64,000 bases of DNA from Pseudomonas grimontii (GCF_007858185.1 NZ_VFES01000015.1:1-64000), one strand, 5' to 3'; shown: positions 50,898 through 60,078, counted from the stretch's first letter. Numbers and translations are program-made. Notes: generated by a model from the letters alone, not told the origin.

Positions 50898-51033
50898 GAA
50901 GCTGTTTTCAAAGCGTCACGAGCACAGTCGTTCCTTCAGAACGGTGTTGGCGCAGGTTCGACCCGCCAGGTCAGAACCCGCGCCAACCCTCATCAGCTCC
51001 GTTCTGCAGGCGTAAAACTTTGAAAGCAGCTTC
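50898..51033 (+). ncRNA. Nested structured RNA in the acnB leader
   Basis: Three tiers of pairing are visible. P1: GAAGCTGTTTTCAAAG (50898-50913) pairs over 16 nt with CTTTGAAAGCAGCTTC (51018-51033), with one U-G wobble. P2: CAGAACGG (50937-50944) pairs with CCGTTCTG (50999-51006). P3 (50946-50987): GTTGGCGC pairs with GCGCCAAC, continuing after a 1x1 mismatch with GGTTC/GAACC and GACC/GGTC around CGCCA. The element is about 110 nt before the acnB start. It could be a cis-regulator or a processed small RNA. I do not recognise a named family. Confidence 0.65.
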
Positions 51034-51144
51034 TGTAAGGAATGCCGGCAGCGCTGGCTTTGCGGCCCAAAAAGCCCCCGAGCGCATGCGTGCCGTTCAT
51101 TTCTGGATGAGCGTCCCGTGGGACCACTGATGAGGGTAATAACT

Positions 51145-53754
51145 GTGCTTGAAGCCTACCGCAAACATATCGAAGAGCGTGCAGCACTGGGTATCGTTCC
51201 CCAGCCGCTTAACGCCGAACAAACCGCAGGCCTGGTCGAGCTGCTGAAAAATCCTCCGGCTGGCGAAGAAGAATTCCTCGTTGACCTGATCACCAACCGC
51301 ATTCCACCAGGCGTTGACGAAGCTGCCTACGTCAAGGCCGGTTTCCTGTCTGCCCTGGCCAAGGGCGAAGCCACTTCCCCCCTGATCGACAAGAAACGCG
51401 CTGTTGAACTGCTCGGCACCATGCAGGGCGGCTATAACATCGTGACTTTGGTCGAGCTGCTGGACGACGCCGAACTGGCGCCTGTCGCGGCCGCCCAACT
51501 CAAGCACACCCTGCTGATGTTCGATGCGTTCCACGACGTCGCCGAAAAAGCCCGCAACGGCAACGAACACGCCAAAGGCGTGATCCAGTCCTGGGCTGAC
51601 GGCGAGTGGTTCCGCAACCGCCCGACCCTGGCCGACAAGATCAGCCTGCGCGTGTTCAAGGTTACCGGCGAAACCAACACCGATGACCTGTCCCCTGCCC
51701 CGGACGCCTGGTCCCGCCCTGACATCCCGCTGCACGCCCTGGCCATGCTGAAAATGGCCCGCGAAGGCATCGTGCCGGACGAGCAAGGCAAGACCGGCCC
51801 GATGAAGCAGATCGAAGAAATGCGCGGCCAGGGCTTCCCGATCGCCTACGTCGGTGACGTGGTCGGTACCGGCTCTTCGCGTAAATCCGCGACCAACTCG
51901 GTACTGTGGTTCTTCGGCGACGACGTTCCTTACGTGCCGAACAAGCGCGCCGGCGGCTTCTGCTTCGGCAGCAAGATCGCGCCAATCTTCTACAACACCA
52001 TGGAAGATGCCGGCGCACTGCCAATCGAATTCGACGTGACCAACATGAACATGGGCGACGTGATCGACCTGTACCCTCATGCTGGCAAAGTCTGCAAACA
52101 CGGCACCGACGAAGTCCTGACCACCTTCGAAATGAAGACCCCGGTCCTGTTGGACGAAGTTCGCGCCGGCGGCCGTATCCCGCTGATCATCGGCCGTGGC
52201 CTGACCGACAAGGCTCGCGCCGAGCTGGGCCTGGGCCCTACCGACCTGTTCAAGCTGCCTGAAGCACCAGTCGACACTGGCAAGGGTTTCACCCTGGCCC
52301 AGAAAATGGTCGGCAAGGCCTGCGGCCTGCCGGAAGGCAAAGGCGTTCGCCCAGGTACTTACTGCGAACCGAAGATGACCACCGTGGGTTCCCAGGACAC
52401 CACCGGTCCGATGACCCGTGACGAACTGAAAGACCTGGCGTGCCTGGGCTTCTCGACCGACCTGGTGATGCAGTCCTTCTGCCACACCGCGGCGTATCCA
52501 AAGCCGATCGACGTGACCACCCACCACACCCTGCCTGACTTCATCATGACCCGTGGCGGTGTATCGCTGCGTCCAGGCGACGGCATCATCCACAGCTGGC
52601 TGAACCGCATGCTGCTGCCGGATACCGTCGGCACCGGTGGTGACTCCCACACCCGTTTCCCGATGGGCATCTCGTTCCCGGCCGGCTCCGGCCTGGTCGC
52701 GTTCGCCGCAGCCACTGGCGTTATGCCTCTGGACATGCCGGAATCGATCCTGGTGCGCTTCAAAGGCAAAATGAAACCTGGCATCACCCTGCGTGACCTG
52801 GTTCATGCCATTCCTTACTACGCGATCCAGTCCGGCCTGCTGACCGTAGAGAAGAAAGGCAAGAAAAACGCCTTCTCCGGCCGCATCCTGGAAATCGAAG
52901 GCCTGAACGACCTGACGCTGGAGCAGGCTTTCGAGCTGTCCGACGCCTCGGCCGAACGTTCGGCTGCCGGTTGCACCATCAAGCTGTCGAAAGAATCCGT
53001 CACCGAGTACCTGAACTCCAACATCACCCTGCTGCGCTGGATGATCGGCGAAGGCTACGGCGATGCACGTACCCTGGAACGTCGTGCCCAAGCGATGGAA
53101 GCCTGGGTTGCCAACCCGGAACTGATGGAAGCCGATGCCGACGCGGAATACGCCGAAGTCATCGAGATCGACCTGGCCGAAATCAACGAGCCGATCCTCT
53201 GCGCACCGAACGACCCGGACGATGCCCGTCTGTTGTCCAGCGTTGCCGGCGAGAAGATCGACGAAGTGTTCATCGGTTCGTGCATGACCAACATCGGTCA
53301 CTTCCGCGCTGCCGGTAAGCTGCTGGAGCAGGTCAAGGGTCAGCTGCCAACCCGTCTGTGGCTGTCGCCGCCGACCAAGATGGACGCTCACCAGTTGACC
53401 GAAGAAGGCTACTACGGCATCTACGGCAAGGCTGGCGCGCGCATGGAAATGCCGGGCTGCTCGCTGTGCATGGGTAACCAGGCACGCGTAGAGCCGAACT
53501 CGACCGTTGTATCGACCTCGACCCGTAACTTCCCGAACCGTCTGGGTGATGGCGCGAACGTCTACCTGGCTTCGGCTGAGCTGGCGGCAGTCGCCTCCAC
53601 CCTGGGTCGCCTGCCGACCGTTGAAGAGTACATGGGCTACGCAGCGAAACTGGACACCATGGCCAGTGACGTCTACCGCTACCTGAACTTCGACCAGATC
53701 GCCGAGTTCCGCAAAATCGCAGCAAGCGCCAACATCCCGGTGATTCAAGCTTAA
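51145..53754 (+). CDS. acnB: Aconitate hydratase B
   Basis: The 869-residue enzyme isomerises citrate and isocitrate in the TCA cycle with a 4Fe-4S cluster. Cluster cysteines are Cys 713 (GSCMTNIGH) and Cys 772 and 775 (PGCSLCMGNQ). GGDSHTRFPMGISFPAGSG and the N-terminal HEAT-like region are intact. The start is GTG 51145 (MLEAYRKHIEER), preceded by GAGGGTAA; an in-frame ATG at 51130 would add residues not seen in AcnB. A long structured leader lies upstream and a strong terminator follows. Confidence 0.96.
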   Translation: MLEAYRKHIEERAALGIVPQPLNAEQTAGLVELLKNPPAGEEEFLVDLITNRIPPGVDEAAYVKAGFLSALAKGEATSPLIDKKRAVELLGTMQGGYNIVTLVELLDDAELAPVAAAQLKHTLLMFDAFHDVAEKARNGNEHAKGVIQSWADGEWFRNRPTLADKISLRVFKVTGETNTDDLSPAPDAWSRPDIPLHALAMLKMAREGIVPDEQGKTGPMKQIEEMRGQGFPIAYVGDVVGTGSSRKSATNSVLWFFGDDVPYVPNKRAGGFCFGSKIAPIFYNTMEDAGALPIEFDVTNMNMGDVIDLYPHAGKVCKHGTDEVLTTFEMKTPVLLDEVRAGGRIPLIIGRGLTDKARAELGLGPTDLFKLPEAPVDTGKGFTLAQKMVGKACGLPEGKGVRPGTYCEPKMTTVGSQDTTGPMTRDELKDLACLGFSTDLVMQSFCHTAAYPKPIDVTTHHTLPDFIMTRGGVSLRPGDGIIHSWLNRMLLPDTVGTGGDSHTRFPMGISFPAGSGLVAFAAATGVMPLDMPESILVRFKGKMKPGITLRDLVHAIPYYAIQSGLLTVEKKGKKNAFSGRILEIEGLNDLTLEQAFELSDASAERSAAGCTIKLSKESVTEYLNSNITLLRWMIGEGYGDARTLERRAQAMEAWVANPELMEADADAEYAEVIEIDLAEINEPILCAPNDPDDARLLSSVAGEKIDEVFIGSCMTNIGHFRAAGKLLEQVKGQLPTRLWLSPPTKMDAHQLTEEGYYGIYGKAGARMEMPGCSLCMGNQARVEPNSTVVSTSTRNFPNRLGDGANVYLASAELAAVASTLGRLPTVEEYMGYAAKLDTMASDVYRYLNFDQIAEFRKIAASANIPVIQA

Positions 53755-53773
53755 CCGTGTGTTGATGTGAAAG

Positions 53774-53806
53774 ACGCCGCGTATCGCAAGGTACGCGGCG
53801 TTTTTT
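53774..53806 (+). terminator. Rho-independent terminator of acnB
   Basis: ACGCCGCGTA (53774-53783) and TACGCGGCGT (53792-53801) form a perfect 10-bp stem with an 8-nt loop, followed by a run of T. It begins 20 nt after the acnB stop. Confidence 0.93.
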
Positions 53807-53841
53807 ATGCCTGGAATACAAACACATTCAGTTGATGCATC

Positions 53842-53876
53842 TGTCACTGACCCACCGCTATCGGGGGCAAGCCCCA
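53842..53876. repeat. Half REP element
   Basis: CACCGCTATCGGGGGCAAGC followed by CCC is one REP arm without its partner. It ends four bases before the SulP stop codon. Confidence 0.7.
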
Positions 53877-53880
53877 AGCG

Positions 53881-55578
53881 TTACGCTTTGCCCACTTCAA
53901 GCGCCAACTGCACCGCGCCATCGACGCTCAAGCCACTGAGCAGCACATAGGGCGCCAATGCTTCAGGCAACCCCTGCAACACCTCGCGGGCGTCATGCCG
54001 CACGCGAGCGAGCACCAGGCGCTTGCCCTCCCCGTGTACCTGGGCAAAAAACGCCGCCAGCGCTTCGATGCTGGTGCCGTCGAGGTCCGGCGATTCTTCC
54101 AGGCTCAACACCACCGCCTCGACCGGCGACTGACGCATCAGGCGCAAGGCCGCGCCAAGGATGCGCTCGGCATTCGCAAAAAACAGCGCCTCGCTGGGCC
54201 GTACGATCAATACCCCCGGCACGGCCAGGGCATCGACATGGTGCTGACGGTCGACAAAGTCATGGCTGTCACCCAGGCGGCCCAACACTTGAATGTCAGC
54301 TGACGACATCTGGCGCAGCATCAGCATCACACTGATCGCGACCGCGAGCAGCAAGCCATCCAGCACGCCGAGCACCAGCACTGCCGCCACCGCACAGATC
54401 ACCAGCACGCGATCGCGCCGCCACAGGAAATAACGCCCCAGCGGCTGCACGCTCAAGCCTCGACCCAGGGCATAGATGACCACAGCCGCCAGCACCGGCT
54501 CCGGCGTGAGTGCCACATAGGGCAGCACCGTCAGCACAATCAGCAATATCACCAGCGCCGCGACAATCCCCGCCAGGCGCGAATAGGCGCCGGCCGCCTC
54601 ATTGGCCGAGGTCGCCGAATACCCGGCACCCGCCGGCATGCCGTGGAACAGCCCGGAGACCAGGTTGGCCACACCCAGCGCCAGCAAGTCACGGTTGGAG
54701 GACACGCGGTCGCCATGCTTGAGCGCAAACGAACTGATAGAGCCGTAGGACTCTGCATAAAGGATCATCACTAGCGCAAACGCCAATTCCCCGAGGCGCA
54801 GCCAGTCGGCAAACGGCAATACCGGCAAATGCCCCAGCTCCAGGCGCAGGTCGATCATGCCGATCTGCGCCACGCCATAGGCCTGCAGGTCCAGGTACTG
54901 CCCGGCAGCGATGCCGAGCACCGCGACCACCAAGCCACCGGGCAGACGCGGGACGCGTGCGCACAGCCACAACACCAGCAACGCCAGCGCCGCCACCATT
55001 GCCGCAGGCCAGTTCCAGCGCGGTAGCTGCTCCAGCAACTGCGGCAGAAAACGGATCAGGTTGTTATCGGTCAGGTGCACGCCCACCACACTGGCCAATT
55101 GCTTGAGGATGATGGTCAGCGCCAGGCCGAAGGCAAAGCCACGCAACACCGGCTTGGCGATAAACGAGGTGACGCCGCCAAGCTTGAACAGGCCGGCCAG
55201 CAGGAAAAACACCCCGGTAAGCAACACCAGCCCGAAGGCCAGGGAAAGCCTCAGTGCCGGGTCATCCCCCGCCATGCTCGCCGTGGCTGCCGCTAACACC
55301 GCTGCCGACGACGAGGTGGCCGAGACAATCGCAAAGCGGCTGGTGCCGAACAGGCCGTAGCACACCAGCCCGGCAAACAATGCGATCACCCCGGCCTGGG
55401 GCGGCAGTGCGGCAATACTGGAATAGGCCACTGCCTCCGGCAGCAGCAAACCGGCAATGGATAAGCCGGCCAGCAGGTCTTGGCTGCGGTTCGACGGTAC
55501 GGCAACGGGTGCATCGGTTTCAGTCTTCAATCGGCCCAACCCATCCTGGCAAAAAGCGTGCGTAAGCTTAGCCCTCAT
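53881..55578 (-). CDS. SulP-family anion transporter with STAS domain
   Basis: The 565-residue protein has about twelve membrane segments, with the SulP signature LLAGLSIAGLLLPEAVAYSS near residue 35, and a C-terminal STAS domain (about 430-560, with VLSLEESPDLDGTSIEALAA). It may carry sulfate, bicarbonate or a dicarboxylate. ATG 55578 is used; a TTG at 55620 would add 14 residues. It follows the terminator of the HAAAP gene. Confidence 0.87.
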   Translation of the reverse strand: MRAKLTHAFCQDGLGRLKTETDAPVAVPSNRSQDLLAGLSIAGLLLPEAVAYSSIAALPPQAGVIALFAGLVCYGLFGTSRFAIVSATSSSAAVLAAATASMAGDDPALRLSLAFGLVLLTGVFFLLAGLFKLGGVTSFIAKPVLRGFAFGLALTIILKQLASVVGVHLTDNNLIRFLPQLLEQLPRWNWPAAMVAALALLVLWLCARVPRLPGGLVVAVLGIAAGQYLDLQAYGVAQIGMIDLRLELGHLPVLPFADWLRLGELAFALVMILYAESYGSISSFALKHGDRVSSNRDLLALGVANLVSGLFHGMPAGAGYSATSANEAAGAYSRLAGIVAALVILLIVLTVLPYVALTPEPVLAAVVIYALGRGLSVQPLGRYFLWRRDRVLVICAVAAVLVLGVLDGLLLAVAISVMLMLRQMSSADIQVLGRLGDSHDFVDRQHHVDALAVPGVLIVRPSEALFFANAERILGAALRLMRQSPVEAVVLSLEESPDLDGTSIEALAAFFAQVHGEGKRLVLARVRHDAREVLQGLPEALAPYVLLSGLSVDGAVQLALEVGKA

Positions 55579-55618
55579 TGCCTGCAGGCGGTTGAGCCGC
55601 GTCAGCTTTTGCGCAGGC

Positions 55619-55653
55619 AAAAAAAAGCCGATTCGCGATGTGCGCGAATCGGC
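55619..55653 (-). terminator. Rho-independent terminator of the HAAAP gene
   Basis: Read on the minus strand, GCCGATTCGCG and CGCGAATCGGC (55627-55637 and 55643-55653) form an 11-bp stem with a 5-nt loop, followed by eight T. It follows the permease stop by 22 bp. Confidence 0.92.
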
Positions 55654-55674
55654 CTGTCTGCGTGAGCCCTGAGG

Positions 55675-56952
55675 TCAGGACAACAACGAGTAAATCAATG
55701 CGGTAATCGCCACCAGGCCCACCGCCGTGACAAACACGTTGGACGCCTGCCCACGGTACTTGGCCATGGCCGGCACCTTGCGGATCGCGTACATCGGCAT
55801 CAGGAACAGGATCGAGGCAATGATCGGCCCGCCCAGGGTCTCGATCATGCCGAGGATGCTGGGGTTCAGCGTGGCAACGATCCAGCACACCACCAGCATG
55901 AAGGCGGCGGTCATGCGGTCCAGGGTCTTGGCGGCCGGGCGGCGACCGCTTTTGAGCACCAGGCCCTTGAGGCCTTCGCTGGCGCCGATGTAGTGGCCCA
56001 GGAACGACTTGGCAATCGCCACGAACGCGATCAACGGCGCGGCAAACGCGATGGTCGGGTTATTGAAGTGGTTGGCCAGGTACGACAGGATCGACAGGTT
56101 CTGCGCTTTCGCCTCACCCAACTGCGCCGGCGACAGGGTCAGCACGCAGCTGAACACGAAGAACAGCACCATCACCACCATCAACAGGTGCGCGCGGGAC
56201 AGGATCTGCGAACTGCGCTCATCGGCGTGTTCGCCGTACTGGCGCTTCTGGTCGACCGCAAACGCCGAGATGATCGGCGAATGGTTGAACGAGAACACCA
56301 TCACCGGAATCGCCAGCCACAGGGTATTGAGCAGGGCCGAAGGCGCCGGGATCTCACTCGCAGTGCGGAGGATGCCACCGTTCCAATGCGGGATCAGGTA
56401 CACCGCGAGGAACAGCAAGGCGACGATAAACGGGTACACCATCATGCTCATGGCCTTGACGATCACCTGTTCACCGCAACGCACCACCGCCAGCAGACCG
56501 AGGATCAGCACAAACGCCAGCAGTACCCGTGGTGGCGGCATGATGTGCAACTGGTGCTCCATGAAGCTGCTGACCGTGTTGGTCAGGGCCACGCTGTAGA
56601 TCAACAGGATCGGGAAAATCGCGAAAAAGTACAGCAGCGTGATCAACGCACCGGCCCTGATGCCGAAATGCTCTTCGACCACATCGGTAATGTCGGAGCC
56701 CGCACGACCGGAGAGTACGAAACGCGTCAGGCCACGGTGGGCAAAGAACGTCATCGGAAACGCCAGCACCGCCAGGATCACCAGCGGCCAGAAGCCGCCC
56801 AGGCCCGCATTGATCGGCAGGAACAAGGTACCGGCGCCAATGGCGGTGCCGAACAGGCCAAGCATCCAGGTGGTGTCCTGTCGGCTCCAGCTTGTGAGGG
56901 TTGCAGGTGTCGTTGCATAGCGTTCGTCGACGCTATTGGCCTGATCATTCAT
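55675..56952 (-). CDS. HAAAP amino-acid permease, SdaC-like
   Basis: The protein is 425 residues from ATG 56952 (MNDQANSVDE), with eleven predicted helices. LGLFGTAIGAGTLFLPINAG in helix 1 is typical of the hydroxy/aromatic amino-acid permease family that includes serine transporter SdaC. Serine or threonine uptake with protons is the best guess. No serine dehydratase gene lies beside it in the window. A possible attenuator hairpin lies upstream. Confidence 0.86.
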   Translation of the reverse strand: MNDQANSVDERYATTPATLTSWSRQDTTWMLGLFGTAIGAGTLFLPINAGLGGFWPLVILAVLAFPMTFFAHRGLTRFVLSGRAGSDITDVVEEHFGIRAGALITLLYFFAIFPILLIYSVALTNTVSSFMEHQLHIMPPPRVLLAFVLILGLLAVVRCGEQVIVKAMSMMVYPFIVALLFLAVYLIPHWNGGILRTASEIPAPSALLNTLWLAIPVMVFSFNHSPIISAFAVDQKRQYGEHADERSSQILSRAHLLMVVMVLFFVFSCVLTLSPAQLGEAKAQNLSILSYLANHFNNPTIAFAAPLIAFVAIAKSFLGHYIGASEGLKGLVLKSGRRPAAKTLDRMTAAFMLVVCWIVATLNPSILGMIETLGGPIIASILFLMPMYAIRKVPAMAKYRGQASNVFVTAVGLVAITALIYSLLS

Positions 56953-57008
56953 CCGGTCGGATCTCCGCATTTACACGGCCGGGACGAGTCAGAAAAACCT
57001 GACAGGCA

Positions 57009-57032
57009 GCGCCCCAACCATAGAAGGGGCGC
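57009..57032 (-). promoter_or_regulatory. Leader hairpin before the HAAAP permease
   Basis: GCGCCCC (57009-57015) pairs with GGGGCGC (57026-57032) around a 10-nt loop, and on the minus strand a TTTTT run follows within 15 nt. The same stretch contains a ten-codon frame (MVGALPVRFF) that overlaps the hairpin. This layout resembles an attenuator, but no runs of one amino-acid codon are present. The stretch 56953-57384 holds no other gene that I can support. Confidence 0.35.
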
Positions 57033-57153
57033 GATTGTCCGGGATTCTCTTGAATAAGCAAAGACTTAGCTGAGGAACGGTTATGCGGTGCAGACGCTCA
57101 AACGCGGCCCTGGGCAGTGGTTTCGGGGGAGTTGTCACTGGTTTCTCGAACGA

Positions 57154-57186
57154 CGGCCAAGTTGCATTAATGAGTTCGGCCAAGTT
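57154..57186. repeat. Direct repeat CGGCCAAGTT, 23-bp period
   Basis: Copies lie at 57154-57163 and 57177-57186, upstream of the HAAAP permease and about 200 bp before the DUF4822 gene. The spacing, about two helical turns, fits a regulator site, but no promoter element is clear. Confidence 0.35.
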
Positions 57187-57384
57187 TCTGATCATTACTT
57201 TTTAGAGAAGTTACCTACAGCAAAATCGGACTTCGATTGCATTTAAATTAAATTCTAACCACAACACCCGTGCAATTGTTACACAACCTTACATTGCCAT
57301 TGAGCAACCGCCAAACTGCAAACTAACATCACCCCGCAACATCCGAAAAACAGCACACTTATATAAAACCACAAGGATTCGAAA

Positions 57385-57885
57385 ATGCGCAGACTCACTA
57401 TTGTTTTTGCCGGTTTATTAATCACGGGGCTCTTCAATTCGTCCGAAAGTTACGCCAAACCCGCGGCACTTGAACCGGACGTTTTTGCACTGGCCTCTTC
57501 ACCTCAATGGCTGACCACCAAAGTCTATATCGAAGGCGAGCCGGACAAGGACGTCAAGGCCAGTTACCCCGGTGTGGTAGGCCTATCGATGTGGGACCCG
57601 CAGCGCAATCGCTATGAGTTCTTCTACACCGATACAGGCCGCTCGAAATACGCCGATGGTGGCGGAGGTTATTTCCTGGTCACCGGCGACAAAAAGACCC
57701 ACATCCTGGTGCCTGACGTCGGGCCGAACAGGTCCATTGTCAGAAGGCTCGAGAAACTCGACAACAGCGAGTTCACCTATTCTCGCGAAGTGCCGCGCGA
57801 TATGGTCAGCACTAACCCGCCCGTTCGAATTTATGTGGTGCACGCGCCCTACACCGGCCCCATGAAAACAGCCATGTCGCACTGA
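57385..57885 (+). CDS. Secreted DUF4822-like protein
   Basis: The 166-residue protein has a signal peptide (MRRLTIVFAGLLITGLFNSS, cleaved near SYAKP) and a mature part with SYPGVVGLSMW, KKTHILVPDVGPNRSIVRRL and SEFTYSREVP, which fits the DUF4822 pattern. Its function is unknown. AAGGATT lies 9 nt before the ATG, and TATATAAAA at about 57360 may be a promoter element. The preceding 180 bp are much richer in A and T than the rest of the window. Confidence 0.75.
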   Translation: MRRLTIVFAGLLITGLFNSSESYAKPAALEPDVFALASSPQWLTTKVYIEGEPDKDVKASYPGVVGLSMWDPQRNRYEFFYTDTGRSKYADGGGGYFLVTGDKKTHILVPDVGPNRSIVRRLEKLDNSEFTYSREVPRDMVSTNPPVRIYVVHAPYTGPMKTAMSH

Positions 57886-57937
57886 TTGAACATTCATGTT
57901 TATTAATAAAGTCCAATAACAAGCAAGGTACCTGATA

Positions 57938-58366
57938 ATGAATATGCGCAAACTGTTAATGCCTGTATTACTGGCCGCGACCCTGTTACCCGGCGTGGTG
58001 ACTGCACAAAACACAGCAGCACCTGTCGCCAAAAACGCTGCCGCCACGCCGGACGACACCGTCATGTTGACCGTATTTCTTAAACACGATCAATCGCGAC
58101 CACTGGGCGAGTTGAAACAACAACTGGCCAAGCAGGAGTTTCACAAGGTATTCCCGCCTGCCGGTGTGGAGGTCGTCAGCTGGAACATAACCATGGGCAT
58201 CGGACAGGTTGTCGTGCTGCGCCTGCCGGCGTCGCGCCTGGCAGAAGTCAACCTCGCAATCGAAAATACCGCATGGGGTGTCTACACCACGGAATTCTTT
58301 CCAACGTACAATTTCATGCCAATAGCACAAGCAGAGCAAAACAAGGCTCGACAGACGACACAGTAG
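57938..58366 (+). CDS. Secreted protein of unknown function
   Basis: The 142-residue protein has a signal peptide ending GVVTAQNTAA. The mature part starts with a low-complexity Ala/Thr stretch and then a compact domain, VMLTVFLKHDQSRPLGELKQ with PPAGVEVVSWNITMGIGQVV, which looks like a single alpha/beta sandwich. I do not recognise the family. It begins 52 bp after the DUF4822 gene with AAGGTA upstream, so the two may be co-transcribed and exported together. Confidence 0.7.
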   Translation: MNMRKLLMPVLLAATLLPGVVTAQNTAAPVAKNAAATPDDTVMLTVFLKHDQSRPLGELKQQLAKQEFHKVFPPAGVEVVSWNITMGIGQVVVLRLPASRLAEVNLAIENTAWGVYTTEFFPTYNFMPIAQAEQNKARQTTQ

Positions 58367-58387
58367 TCAGGTCCTACGCCTCCAGCG

Positions 58388-58404
58388 CCCCGCCCCTGGC
58401 GGGG
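58388..58404 (+). terminator. GC hairpin after the secreted-protein gene
   Basis: CCCCGCC and GGCGGGG form a 7-bp stem with a CCT loop, 22 bp after the stop. No T-run follows. It may end the two-gene transcript. The rest of 58367-58660 shows no gene. Confidence 0.4.
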
Positions 58405-58660
58405 ACGCGACGTTCCGATACGCTCTCAATTCCAGAATCCAGCTCATTGCCCTTAGGCTGTATGAAACTTCCTATTGCCAGTTGACAGCCCTTCGCCTAC
58501 CCGCACCACCACGACCGCTGCCGGCGGGACGTGTGGATGCCCAATAGTGGTTGTAGGGAGCAGGTAAATCCAATTGACGACAATTCATTTAAGTCAGGAA
58601 CGAAAAATCCCCAACCGCCCACCCAGAGGACGCCTTATCACAAAATCTGGAGATTCAACC

Positions 58661-58855
58661 ATGATGACCTTATACATGAACCTGTTCAACGCCAGCCATT
58701 TGGGCAATAGCGATCCTTCCTACGGCAACGATCAAATCGCTGCAAAAGATAAGACCAAGCCAGAGCAGGCCAAGACCTTCGCGTTCAACGGTAATGAATA
58801 TTCTGCCGCGCCCAAACCTCGCGATACCATGATCCCCATGCCGCGGATTGGCTAA
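58661..58855 (+). CDS. Small protein of unknown function, 64 aa
   Basis: The frame from ATG 58661 codes for MMTLYMNLFNASHLGNSDPS and a Lys/Pro-rich tail ending MPMPRIG. GGAG lies 9 nt upstream, which supports translation. There is no signal peptide, membrane segment or known motif. It sits after the two secreted-protein genes in the same AT-richer pocket. It may be a real small protein, but codon evidence is thin. Confidence 0.45.
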   Translation: MMTLYMNLFNASHLGNSDPSYGNDQIAAKDKTKPEQAKTFAFNGNEYSAAPKPRDTMIPMPRIG

Positions 58856-58995
58856 AGATCAGTGATTCACCTGGGCGATGGATCCATGCAATGGATTCAT
58901 CGCCCTCTCACCGCGCCTTGACGCCCCTCACGCCACCATCACGGGAAATGTCGCATACTCTCTCTTCCATCCTGCCCCTTAGGAAGAGCCGCCTC

Positions 58996-59949
58996 ATGCC
59001 CGCAACCGTTTTGGTCCTGGTTGAAACCATCAACGATTACCTGCCGATCATCGAGAGCAATGACTTTCATGTGATTCTGGCACCCACGCCCTCCGAGCGC
59101 GCCCAGGCCATCAAAACCCATGGCGGGCAGATCAAGGCCGTGCTCACCCGTGGCCCGCTGGGGCTGTATGCCGAAGAAATCGCCGCCCTGCCACTGCTGG
59201 AGATCATCTGTGTGATCGGCGCCGGCTATGAGCACGTGGACCTGCAGGCAGCGAGCAATCGCGGGATCGTCGTCACCAATGGCGCCGGGGTGAATGCGCC
59301 GTCGGTGGCCGACCACGCCATGGCACTGCTGCTGTCGCTGGTGCGCGGCATTCCCCAGACGGACGCTGCGGTGCGACGCAACGAATGGCCCAAGGTGATG
59401 CGCCCGTCCCTGGGCGGCAAGCAACTGGGCATCCTCGGGCTGGGTGCCGTGGGCCTCGAGATCGCCAAGCGCGCGGCCCTCGGCTTTGGCATGGAAGTGA
59501 GCTATCACAACCGCCAGCCCCGCGATGACGTGGACTACACCTACTGCGCCACCGCCGTGGAACTGGCGCGCGCCTCGGACTTCCTGATCCTGGCCACCCC
59601 CGGCGGCGCCGGCACTCGCCACTTGATCGACCGCCACGCCCTGGACGCCCTCGGCCCGAACGGTTACCTGGTGAATATCGGCCGTGGCAGCGTGGTGGTC
59701 ACCGACGACCTGGTCGCCGCCCTTGAGCAACGCCGTATCGGTGGCGCCGCGCTGGACGTGTTCGACGATGAACCCAAGGTGCCGGACGCCCTCAAGCGCC
59801 TGAGTAATACCGTGCTCACCTCCCACGTCGCCGGCCTGTCACCGGAAGCCGCCCACGACACCGTGCAGCGGGTGGCCGACAACCTGGTGGAGTACTTTGC
59901 CGGCCGTCCGGTGCTCACGCCGGTCGCCTTGCCCCCGCCCGTAAAATGA
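58996..59949 (+). CDS. D-isomer-specific 2-hydroxyacid dehydrogenase
   Basis: The 317-residue enzyme has the NAD-binding motif LGILGLGAVGLEIAKRAALG and the catalytic set: Arg in NIGRGSVVVTD, Glu in VFDDEPKVPDAL and His in LTSHVAGLS. It should reduce a 2-keto acid such as glyoxylate or hydroxypyruvate. ATG 58996 is used because AGGAAGAG precedes it and it starts the conserved fold; frames upstream to 58891 lack a site. Confidence 0.88.
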   Translation: MPATVLVLVETINDYLPIIESNDFHVILAPTPSERAQAIKTHGGQIKAVLTRGPLGLYAEEIAALPLLEIICVIGAGYEHVDLQAASNRGIVVTNGAGVNAPSVADHAMALLLSLVRGIPQTDAAVRRNEWPKVMRPSLGGKQLGILGLGAVGLEIAKRAALGFGMEVSYHNRQPRDDVDYTYCATAVELARASDFLILATPGGAGTRHLIDRHALDALGPNGYLVNIGRGSVVVTDDLVAALEQRRIGGAALDVFDDEPKVPDALKRLSNTVLTSHVAGLSPEAAHDTVQRVADNLVEYFAGRPVLTPVALPPPVK

Positions 59950-60078
59950 CCAATCAGGCACGCTGATCACCCTTCAACACGCTAACCTATTAAGCCGCCC
60001 CGACCTTGTCGCTGGGCGGCTGCGCGCATTAGATTAGGAAATAGTCCGACGCCTTTAGAATAAGCAGAAGGGATAAGC

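Noticed and set aside
51097..53877. 926-codon open frame antisense to acnB
   Set aside because: It is a mirror of the acnB codon pattern with no recognisable domain.
56989..57195. 68-codon minus-strand frame before the permease
   Set aside because: It lacks a ribosome site and its sequence is dominated by the leader direct repeats; only the short frame at its end is discussed.
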